NCBI GenBank assembly: GCA_963802215.1
Contig: CAWDHQ010000002.1
Coordinates: 992,001-1,056,000 of the forward strand
Reading direction: 5' to 3'
DNA from: SHZI01 sp963802215
GTDB taxonomy: Bacteria; Pseudomonadota; Gammaproteobacteria; Steroidobacterales; GCA-2729495
Length of the DNA: 64,000 nt
Shown: positions 53,134 through 59,999 of the stretch, one piece after another
Layout of the letters: each line of letters begins with the position of its first letter
Numbering within the stretch: the stretch's first letter is position 1
The notes under the pieces: generated by a model
The model's input: the letters and a program-made list of their open reading frames with translations, nothing else
Databases searched by the model: none
Told to the model about the DNA's origin: nothing
Translations under genes and position numbers: made by a program

Positions 53134-54558
53134 TTGCGCACCTCGGCGCTGCGCCTGTCGGTGGTCTACGCGGCCAGCTTCGCCGCGGCTCTGACGGCCC
53201 TCGTCTTCGTCATCTACGTGCTCACCACCCGCTTCATCGATGCGGAGGTGGACACGGTCATCGAGCGCGATGCGATGGGTCTCCTCGAGGCCTACGGCCG
53301 GAGCGGAACGCGCGGGATCATCAACGAGCTCGACCTCCGCGAGCGGACCTTCAGCCGCATCAACGCCGTCTATCTCCTGACCGACGCCGAGGGCTTCGTC
53401 ATCGCCGGCAACCTGCCGGCCTGGCCGGTGATGCGCGGGCGTGACGGGCGCTGGGTGGAGTTCGAGATCGAGCTCCGCGAGGCTGGCCTGGAGACCGGCA
53501 GGCCGGTGCGCGCCATGGTGCTGGAACCGGGTCCCGGACTGCGGCTCCTCGTTGGCACGGACCTGAGCGACAGGCGCGACCTGGGCCGGCGGTTCGCGGT
53601 GGCCGCCGGGATCGGCACCCTGCTGGTCACGCTCGTTGCGCTCGGCATCGGCTACCGGCAGAGCCAGCGCATCCTGGCCCGCGTGGAAGCGGTGAGCCGC
53701 ACCTGCAAGGAGATCGTGGGCGGCAACCTGGCGCGCAGGCTGCCGGTGGCCGGCGATGATGACGAGTTCGACACCCTGGCTGTGGAAGTGAACAGCCTGC
53801 TGGCGCGACTGGCCCGGACCACGGAGATCCTCCGCACGTCGCTGCACAGCGCGGCGCACGACCTGCGCAGCCCGATGCATCGCATGCGACTCCGCCTGGA
53901 GCAGGCGCTGAACGCCGAACCCGCCGGCGATATGGCGGGCGACGCCGTGGCAACCGCGCAGAGGGATACCCTTGAGCCGCTGTTGCGTGATGTGGACCAG
54001 ATGCAGCGTGTGCTCACCGCGCTGCTCCAGATTGCGGAAGCCGAAAGCGGCACCGTTGGTGCCCGGCCCGAGCCCGTGGCCCTCGATCTCATGCTCGATG
54101 AGCTGGGCGAGCTCTATCAGCCCCAGGCGGAACAGCAGGGCGTCTCCCTCTCGGTCAGCTGCGAACCCGCCAGTCGCGTGCTCGGCCACCGGCAGCTGCT
54201 GGCGCAGGCAGTGGCAAACCTCATCGACAACGCCCTGAAGTTCACGCCGGCCGGCGGGCGCGTGGAGTTGCAGACGCTGGTCGCCGACGGGCGGGTGATC
54301 ATCTCGGTGGCCGACTCGGGACCGGGGATCCCGGCTGAGGACCGCTCCCGCGCGCTGGAACCGTTCGTGCGCCTGAGCAACGTCCCGCCCCGGGATGGCT
54401 CTGGCCTCGGGCTGAACCTGGCCGCCGCGGTCGCGCGGCTCCACGGCGGCAGCCTGCGGCTGGAGGACAACCAGCCCGGGCTCGTGGCCCGGCTGGACTT
54501 GCCCGCGGTAGCACCTGTAGGAGCGCCTTCAGGCGCGATCGACAGCGGTCGCGCCTGA
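53134..54558 (+). CDS. Sensor histidine kinase
   Basis: A 474-residue kinase with two helices (about 10-30 and 153-173) around a ~120-residue periplasmic sensor, a HAMP domain, H-box SAAHDLRSPMHRMR with H242, and ATPase boxes NLIDNALKFTPAGG, DSGPGIP and GSGLGLNLAAAV. The TTG start is coupled to the regulator (1 bp gap). The C-terminal ~15 residues (VGAPSGAIDSGRA) are encoded inside the first arm, loop and part of the second arm of a REP hairpin. The ligand is unknown; the protease gene suggests misfolded protein or cell-envelope stress. Confidence 0.85.
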   Translation: MRTSALRLSVVYAASFAAALTALVFVIYVLTTRFIDAEVDTVIERDAMGLLEAYGRSGTRGIINELDLRERTFSRINAVYLLTDAEGFVIAGNLPAWPVMRGRDGRWVEFEIELREAGLETGRPVRAMVLEPGPGLRLLVGTDLSDRRDLGRRFAVAAGIGTLLVTLVALGIGYRQSQRILARVEAVSRTCKEIVGGNLARRLPVAGDDDEFDTLAVEVNSLLARLARTTEILRTSLHSAAHDLRSPMHRMRLRLEQALNAEPAGDMAGDAVATAQRDTLEPLLRDVDQMQRVLTALLQIAEAESGTVGARPEPVALDLMLDELGELYQPQAEQQGVSLSVSCEPASRVLGHRQLLAQAVANLIDNALKFTPAGGRVELQTLVADGRVIISVADSGPGIPAEDRSRALEPFVRLSNVPPRDGSGLGLNLAAAVARLHGGSLRLEDNQPGLVARLDLPAVAPVGAPSGAIDSGRA

Positions 54559-54573
54559 AGGCGCTCCTACAGG
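54514..54573. repeat. REP hairpin, perfect 25-bp arms
   Basis: CCTGTAGGAGCGCCTTCAGG plus GCGCGA-type sequence (54514-54538) is the exact inverse of 54549-54573, with a 10-base loop. It is the largest intact REP of the window. The kinase gene runs through it and stops with TGA at 54556-54558, within the second arm. Both arms carry the GGCGCTCCTAC target that the IS110 copies use elsewhere, and both are empty here. Confidence 0.85.
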
Positions 54574-54660
54574 CCGGCTGCGACAAACTGCCGCGTCGCG
54601 CCGCCATTACCGTTACATCCGGGCAATACCCTCGCCGGAATGCCGCCTAGAATGCCGGGT

Positions 54661-55977
54661 ATGAACGCCGCCATCGCTCCCCTCGCGCCGGCTGGTCCGG
54701 CACCTGCCCGGGAACAGCCCACGGGACTGAACGTGCGCCGCCTGATCTGGATCCGCATGATCGCGGTGCCGGGCTCGGCGTTGTGCCTGCTGCTGGCCCG
54801 TCAGATCTACGACCTGCCGATCCCGGCCCTGCAACTATTGATGATCGTCGGTGGCCTGATCGCCTTCAACTTCTGGGTGTGGCTGCGGCACAAGGCAGCC
54901 GAGCCCGTGACGGACCGGGAGTTCTTCATCCAGCTGCTGGTGGACCTCTTCGCGCTCACCAGCATCCTGTACTACGCCGGCGGCGCGTCGAATCCCTTCG
55001 TGTATCTCCTCGTGCTGCCGATGATCATCTCCGCGGCGGCCCTCCCGCAGACGTACACGTGGATCATTGCCGGCATCAGCGCCTGCAGCTACACCGTCCT
55101 GATGCTCTGGCGGGTCGAGGTTCCCGAATTCATCAACATGCACAGCAAGTCGGCCATGGACCTGCACGCCGCGGGCATGTGGCTGGGCTTCATCGTGCTG
55201 GCCGTGCTCATCTCCACGTTCGTGGCGGCAATGGCGGAGACCGTGAGGGAGCGGGACCGCTACCTCGCCAGGCTGCGCGAAACGGCGTTGCGGGACGAGC
55301 GTGTGGTTGCCGTGGCCACGCTGGCGGCCGGAGCTGCCCATGAGTTGAGCACGCCTTTGGCGACGATGGCGGTGGTCACCGGGGAGATCGCGAGGGAGTA
55401 CCCGGCAGCGACCCATCCTGCCCTGAACCGGGACCTCGGAATCTTGCGTGACCAGATCGCCAGGTGCAAGGAAGCGCTGTCCGTGATCTCCGCGTCTGCT
55501 GGCGCCGCCCGCGCCGAGTCGGCCGAGCGCCTGGTGCTGGACCGCTTCGTCCGCCAGACCGTGGACGAAGTTCGTCACCTGCGTCCCGGCAGCAACGTAC
55601 GGGTGGAGTCGCCGGCGACAGCCGGCTCGCCGCCGCTGCTGGTCGTCGAGCGGACCATACGCCAGGCACTGCTGAACATCCTGCACAACGCGGTGGATGT
55701 TTCGCCACGGGACGTGGTCGTCGTCTACAGCTGGGACGCTGCGCACCTCGACATCACCGTGATCGACCGGGGCGGCGGTCTGCGCTCGGGCCAGCCGGGA
55801 TCGCTGGAGCGGCTCGGCATGTCCAGCAAGGAAGGCGGGCTGGGCCTCGGCCTGTTCCTGTCCCACGCCGCGGTCACCCAGGCGGGCGGCAGCCTGGAAG
55901 CGGCGAACAACAACGAGGGCGGCACCACGGTCCGGCTGCGCCTTCCGCTGGTAAGACTCACGGAGCACGTGGCATGA
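54661..55977 (+). CDS. regB: RegB/PrrB-type redox sensor kinase
   Basis: A 438-residue kinase with six helices, the quinone-loop motif GGASNPF at 107-113, and an H-box AAHELSTPLATM with H227. The redox-active cysteine typical of RegB lies in DQIARCKEAL (C269). ATP-binding boxes LLNILHNAVDVS and KEGGLGLGLFLSH follow. It senses redox or quinone state and phosphorylates RegA. Two ATGs are possible (54640, 54661); the second is given. The stop overlaps the regA start (ATGA at 55974). Confidence 0.85.
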   Translation: MNAAIAPLAPAGPAPAREQPTGLNVRRLIWIRMIAVPGSALCLLLARQIYDLPIPALQLLMIVGGLIAFNFWVWLRHKAAEPVTDREFFIQLLVDLFALTSILYYAGGASNPFVYLLVLPMIISAAALPQTYTWIIAGISACSYTVLMLWRVEVPEFINMHSKSAMDLHAAGMWLGFIVLAVLISTFVAAMAETVRERDRYLARLRETALRDERVVAVATLAAGAAHELSTPLATMAVVTGEIAREYPAATHPALNRDLGILRDQIARCKEALSVISASAGAARAESAERLVLDRFVRQTVDEVRHLRPGSNVRVESPATAGSPPLLVVERTIRQALLNILHNAVDVSPRDVVVVYSWDAAHLDITVIDRGGGLRSGQPGSLERLGMSSKEGGLGLGLFLSHAAVTQAGGSLEAANNNEGGTTVRLRLPLVRLTEHVA

Positions 55978-56504
55978 AGACCCTGGTAGTGGAAGACGAT
56001 CCTGTGTTCAGCGACGTGCTGGCCACGGCCCTGCGCCGGCGCGGCTTTGATGTAACCGTGGCGCTGAGCTGCGAGCAGGCGACGGCGCTGATCAACCAGT
56101 CGCCACCGGACCTGGCCGTCGTCGACCTGCGGATCGGCACGGGCTCCGGACTGACGCTGATCCCGCTGCTCACCCGCGGGCCGCGCCCGGCCCGGACGGT
56201 GGTGCTCACCGGCTACGGCAGCATTGCCACGGCCGTGGAGGCAGTGAAGCTGGGGGCAAGCCAGTACCTGACGAAGCCCGCCGACATCGATGCGATCGTC
56301 GCGGCGCTAACGGCGCCCGACGCCCCGGCGCCCCAGCCGCTGCCCGTGGTGCCCAAGCCGCTGTCGGTGAAGCGCGTGGAGTGGGAGCACATCCAGCGGG
56401 TCCTGACGGAGAACCAGGGCAACATCTCGGCAACCGCCCGCTCTCTCGGCATCCATCGCCGCACCCTGCAGCGCAAGCTCCAGAAGCGCCCCGTCCGCCA
56501 GTAG
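55974..56504 (+). CDS. regA: RegA/ActR/PrrA-type response regulator
   Basis: A 176-residue regulator with receiver residues EDD at 7-9, phosphoacceptor D51, and K in YLTKPAD. The Pro-rich linker is followed by the Fis-type helix-turn-helix NISATARSLGIHRRTLQRKL, the RegA signature. It controls respiration and energy genes with RegB. Its stop codon TAG (56502-56504) is part of the REP sequence GTAGGAGCGCC. Confidence 0.9.
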   Translation: MKTLVVEDDPVFSDVLATALRRRGFDVTVALSCEQATALINQSPPDLAVVDLRIGTGSGLTLIPLLTRGPRPARTVVLTGYGSIATAVEAVKLGASQYLTKPADIDAIVAALTAPDAPAPQPLPVVPKPLSVKRVEWEHIQRVLTENQGNISATARSLGIHRRTLQRKLQKRPVRQ

Positions 56505-56523
56505 GAGCGCCTTCAGGCGCGAC
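56501..56523. repeat. REP half-element
   Basis: GTAGGAGCGCCTTCAGG and then CGCGAC form one REP arm without its inverse. It lies between the convergent regA and the small gene at 56513-56869. Its TAG ends regA, and its TCAGG (minus strand) gives TGA, the stop of the opposing gene. Confidence 0.75.
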
Positions 56524-56869
56524 CCTTCCTCCCCGTCTTCCTCCTGCGCACCCGCCTGGGCGCAGACACCGGCTCCGCCGGAAACTGGATGTTTATGGCG
56601 CTGATATCGTCCGCAAACCGAGCCGCGAGCCGCCCGATGAAGGCATGAAAGAACTGCCATTCGTGGCCGGGCTTCCGCGGGCTGATGACTTCGCAGGTGA
56701 TCACGCCTTCCGATACCGACCAGTTCATCCAGCCGGGGTGTTTCGCGTGCGAAATCTTGGCTCCGCGCTTGCTGGCGTTGAAGGTCTGCAAGGCACCGGA
56801 TCTCATCGCGTTCACCAGTTTTCGGTGGAGCTCGGTACCCGGCCTCTGAACGATCTGGAACCGGATCAT
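56513..56869 (-). CDS. Small conserved-looking hypothetical protein
   Basis: A 118-residue protein reading MIRFQIVQRPGTELHRKLVNAM and PGWMNWSVSEGVITCEVISPRKPGHEWQFFHAFIGRLA, ending RRRKTGRKGRA. A TAGGAG ribosome site precedes the ATG at 56869. The body looks like a compact alpha/beta domain, and the tail is basic. I do not recognise it. Its stop and last few residues (KGRA) are encoded in a REP half-element, as the TGA comes from the REP's TCA. Confidence 0.6.
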   Translation of the reverse strand: MIRFQIVQRPGTELHRKLVNAMRSGALQTFNASKRGAKISHAKHPGWMNWSVSEGVITCEVISPRKPGHEWQFFHAFIGRLAARFADDISAINIQFPAEPVSAPRRVRRRKTGRKGRA

Positions 56870-56880
56870 GAGAATCACTC

Positions 56881-58125
56881 CTACGGCGGGAAGGACTTCG
56901 GGAACGGCTTCAGTCGGGTGAGCATCAGGGCAGCGACGATCAGCAGCCCCGCGTGCAGGTACAGGATTTCCGTGTAGTCGCCGAAGCGCTCCACTGCCGC
57001 GGCGGTGAGCAGCGGCCCGATGCCTGCGCCGGCGGAGTAGGCGCTGTAGAACCAGGCGTAGGTCCGGCTGAAGTACTTCAGGCCGAAGTAGCGGCTGGCG
57101 AGGAACGCCGTGACGTCCACCTCCGCGCCTGCTGCCAGGCCCGTCAGCATGCCCGCCAGGAATGCGCCGGTGCCGCTGGCGCCGGACGCCAGCAGGATGA
57201 TGCCCACGATGGGCCCCACGAGGAACGCGATCGCCACCCGCGGTGCGAAGAACCTGTCCATCAGCACGCCAGCGGCGAGCCGGCCGACGATCAGCGCCGC
57301 CGCCACGAGGGACTGGGCCTGGGCGGCACGCATCGGTGCCACATCCCGCAGCACCAGCATCGGCACCAGGTGCAGGATCAGGCTCTGCACGGCGAGGCCG
57401 ATCAGCAGGAAGGCCGCGAGCATCAGCCAGAAGTGGCCCTGCCGCATCGTCTGCGCCAGCGTGAAGCCGGTCTGGGCTGCTGCCGCCGGCAGGACGCCGG
57501 CCACCGGCTTCGGCTGCTCGTCCCCGTCGGGCCGCAGCCCCATGGCCTCGGGCGACTCCCGGACCACGAGGCCGATGGACAGCATGCCCACCGTCGTCAC
57601 CGTGAGCGCCACGATCACGTAGGCCGCGCGCCAGCCGAATTCGGTGATCGCCCACTGGGACAGGATCGGCCAGATGATGCCGCCAAGCCCCAGGCCCGCG
57701 AGGGTCATGCCCAGCGCCAGCCCGCGCCGGCGGTCGAACCACACGGAGATCACGCGGGCAAAGGCCACGTGCGTGGTGCCGAGGCCGAGGATGGCGAGGG
57801 CAATGTAGCGGGCGTAAAAGGCCGGGAGGGATTCGGTCTGGGTGGCGAACGACGCAATCACCGCGCCCTGCATCACGAAGCCCACGAGGATCATCCGCTT
57901 CGCGCCGAAGCGGTCCACTAGCGAGCCGATGAAAGGGGCGGCGATGGTGACCGCGGCGGTGACCAGCAGCAGCCCGGTGAAGGTCTCCGACGGCGTCCAG
58001 CCGAACTCGGCCCGCAGCGGCCCCAGGAAGATGGAGAACGTGGCCGTGATCACGCTGGCCAGGCCGCAGGCCAGCCCGAGGCCGCAGGCTATCGCGACGT
58101 ACCAGCCGTAGAAGATTTTGCGCAT
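56881..58125 (-). CDS. Major facilitator superfamily transporter
   Basis: A 414-residue protein with about 12 helices. It has the MFS signature between helices 2 and 3, GSLVDRFGAKRMILVG, and its repeat later in GVLMDRFFAPRVAIAFLVG. The pattern (start YGWYVAIACGLGLACG) resembles the oxalate/formate-antiporter-like and monocarboxylate group. The substrate is unknown. It precedes the small hypothetical gene (11 bp gap) and faces away from the outer-membrane gene at 58209. Confidence 0.85.
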   Translation of the reverse strand: MRKIFYGWYVAIACGLGLACGLASVITATFSIFLGPLRAEFGWTPSETFTGLLLVTAAVTIAAPFIGSLVDRFGAKRMILVGFVMQGAVIASFATQTESLPAFYARYIALAILGLGTTHVAFARVISVWFDRRRGLALGMTLAGLGLGGIIWPILSQWAITEFGWRAAYVIVALTVTTVGMLSIGLVVRESPEAMGLRPDGDEQPKPVAGVLPAAAAQTGFTLAQTMRQGHFWLMLAAFLLIGLAVQSLILHLVPMLVLRDVAPMRAAQAQSLVAAALIVGRLAAGVLMDRFFAPRVAIAFLVGPIVGIILLASGASGTGAFLAGMLTGLAAGAEVDVTAFLASRYFGLKYFSRTYAWFYSAYSAGAGIGPLLTAAAVERFGDYTEILYLHAGLLIVAALMLTRLKPFPKSFPP

Positions 58126-58208
58126 GGGTTCCCAATATAGGGGGAACGCGCCGGACGTGGTACCGCTAAACTGCTAGGCTTCCGCGTGGTGAAAGCCCGG
58201 AGATCCCG

Positions 58209-58799
58209 ATGACTCGCCTCTCGAAGAGCTGGATTCCAGCTGCGGCAGCCGTGCTGGCGCTGGCCTGCCTGTCGCTGGCCCCGCCCCCGCTGCGGGCCGA
58301 GACCGAAGCCTACGGCGGCCTCGGCATCGGCTACTCGACGTTCCAGGTCGACCCCATCGATTTCGAGGGCTCCGCTTTCGCCATCCGCCAGTTCCTGGGC
58401 TTCACTTACGGTGATTACGTGGGCGTCGAGGCCGGGTACATCAACTTCGGCACCGTGAACGACCGGATCCTCGACCAGCCCGGCCAGCTGTCCCTTAACC
58501 AGGGCATCGAGACCTGGGGCTACAACCTGTCTGTCGTCGGCCGTTACCCGCTCAATGACGAACTCCACGCCATCACCAAGCTCGGCATGATTCGCTGGGA
58601 CAGCGAGGCCACGATCGAGACCTTTCCACGGCCGGTCAAGGACGACGGGGATGACATCATCTGGGGCGTCGGCCTCGATTTCCGCGGCTCCGGCCGGGTC
58701 CACCTCCGGGTCGAGGGCGAGTTCGTCAACATCGAGTTTGCCGACTCCTGGTGGGTGCTCACCACGTCGGTGATGTACAGCTTTCCGTTCGGCCGGTAG
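58209..58799 (+). CDS. Outer-membrane beta-barrel protein (OmpA/porin-like)
   Basis: A 196-residue exported protein. Signal peptide ends near LRAET, and the mature chain has the eight-stranded OmpA-like barrel pattern: YGGLGIGYSTFQV, FLGFTYGDYVGVEAGYINFG, NLSVVGRYPLN and the terminal VNIEFADSWWVLTTSVMYSFPF ending with Phe-x-Arg. ATG 58209 has CGGAGATCCCG upstream. It is a small barrel of unknown role. Its TAG stop (58797-58799) precedes, but is separate from, the REP element. Confidence 0.75.
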   Translation: MTRLSKSWIPAAAAVLALACLSLAPPPLRAETEAYGGLGIGYSTFQVDPIDFEGSAFAIRQFLGFTYGDYVGVEAGYINFGTVNDRILDQPGQLSLNQGIETWGYNLSVVGRYPLNDELHAITKLGMIRWDSEATIETFPRPVKDDGDDIIWGVGLDFRGSGRVHLRVEGEFVNIEFADSWWVLTTSVMYSFPFGR

Positions 58800-58810
58800 G
58801 AATTTCTCCC

Positions 58811-58860
58811 GTAGGAGCGCCTTCAGGCGCGACCAAGAGGTCGCGCCTGAAGGCGCTCCT
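58811..58860. repeat. REP hairpin interrupted by the left IS110 copy
   Basis: GTAGGAGCGCCTTCAGG...GACC (58811-58834), a 4-base loop and the inverse arm GGTCGCGCC...GCTCCT (58839-58860). The final AC of the arm is missing here because the IS110 element begins at 58861; AC reappears at 60002-60003 after the element. The IS therefore inserted at GGCGCTCCT/AC. Confidence 0.85.
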
Positions 58861-58869
58861 TGTATGTTG

Positions 58870-59039
58870 GGTTCCGTGGCCCTTATCGTCAGATGGTAAG
58901 CCACCGGGCCGGGTAGACCGTGCGCTCCTCGAGGGTTGACCTCGCCACGTAGCTGGGTCGCCCGGCCCGTCTTCCTTAGCAACCCGAACAGCTGCCGGGG
59001 CCTCGAGCCCGCATCCGCAAGGCAGGGAAAGAGGAAGCC
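58870..59039 (+). ncRNA. Candidate bridge RNA of the left IS110 copy
   Basis: Three structures follow each other. A 5' stem-loop has GTGGC(58876-58880)/GCCAC(58900-58904). Then a 9-bp stem CGGGCCGGG (58905-58913)/CCCGGCCCG (58961-58969) encloses an internal loop with GCGCTCCT (58922-58929), a hairpin CGAGG-GTTGA-CCTCG and GTAG (58949-58952). A second loop has ACAGCTGC (58988-58995), a GGGC/GCCC hairpin, GCAAG (59017-59021) and a closing CTTCC/GGAAG stem. GCGCTCCT equals the REP target left of the core, GTAG pairs with CTAC, and ACAGCTGC equals the element's right end. This is the bridge RNA layout. Confidence 0.75.
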
Positions 59040-59984
59040 ATGACCGTCCAGACCATTGTTGGTATTGATCTCGGTAAACACCACCTCGACGTCGCCATCG
59101 AGCCCGCCCACGAGGCCTTCCGCGTGCCCCACGACGAGGCGGGGATCAGCGCGCTGATCACCCGGCTCAAGCCCCATGCTCCCGACCAGATCATCCTGGA
59201 AGCGGGCGGCCCCCTGGCCGCCCAGCTGGCCGGGCTGCTGGCCGCCGAGGGCTTCGCCGTGGTCGTGGTCAACCCGCGTCAGGTGCGGGACTTCGCCCGG
59301 GCCACCGGCCAGCTGGCCAAGACCGACCAGTTGGATGCCCGGGTGCTGTGCGCCTTCGCCGCGGCCGTCAAGCCCGCCTGCCGCGCCCTGAAGGACGAGA
59401 CGGCCCAGGTGCTGAGTGCCCTGGTGGCGCGGCGCCGGCAGCTGATGCAGATGCTGGTGGCGGAGAAAAACCGCTTGAGTGCGGCACCCCCCACCCTGGT
59501 GCGCCGTAACCTCACCACCCACATCCGCTGGCTGCAACGCTGCCTGGAAGACACCGATCGCGAACTGCGCGAGCAGATCCAGGACAGTCCGGTGTGGCAG
59601 GCCCGCGAGAACCTACTGGCTGGCGTGCCCGGGATCGGCCGGGTCACCGCCCAGGCCCTGATCGGCGACCTGCCCGAGCTCGGCCAGCTCAGCGACAAGC
59701 AGATCGCGGCCCTGGCCGGCCTGGCGCCCTTCAATCGCGACAGCGGCACGCTGCGCGGCCAACGCCACATCTGGGGTGGCCGCTGGCAGGTCCGTACCGC
59801 ACTCTACATGGCCACTCTGGCGGCCATCCGCTCCAACCCGCCGATCAAAGCCTTCTACGCCCGCCTGCGTCTCGCCGGCAAACCGCCCAAGGTCGCCATC
59901 ACCGCCTGCATGCGCAAACTCCTGGTGATCCTCAATGCCATGGTCCGCGATAACGCGCCCTGGCAGCCGCCCATCACCGCTTGA
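59040..59984 (+). CDS. IS110-family recombinase (DEDD type), left copy
   Basis: A 314-residue recombinase. The N-terminal RuvC-like domain has D10 (GIDLGKHHLD), E54 (IILEAGG) and D96/D99 (KTDQLDAR). The C-terminal domain has LAGVPGIGRVTAQALIGDLPE and S235 in RDSGTLRGQRHIWGG, the catalytic serine region. Spacing agrees with IS621-type enzymes, which use a bridge RNA. ATG 59040 follows the GGAAGCC end of the leader. The product is identical in length and sequence to that at 62444-63388. Confidence 0.9.
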   Translation: MTVQTIVGIDLGKHHLDVAIEPAHEAFRVPHDEAGISALITRLKPHAPDQIILEAGGPLAAQLAGLLAAEGFAVVVVNPRQVRDFARATGQLAKTDQLDARVLCAFAAAVKPACRALKDETAQVLSALVARRRQLMQMLVAEKNRLSAAPPTLVRRNLTTHIRWLQRCLEDTDRELREQIQDSPVWQARENLLAGVPGIGRVTAQALIGDLPELGQLSDKQIAALAGLAPFNRDSGTLRGQRHIWGGRWQVRTALYMATLAAIRSNPPIKAFYARLRLAGKPPKVAITACMRKLLVILNAMVRDNAPWQPPITA

Positions 59985-59999
59985 CTCACAACACAGCTG

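Noticed and set aside
51024..53141. A 705-codon open frame on the minus strand
   Set aside because: It is antisense to the Do-type protease and response regulator, both with intact catalytic motifs.
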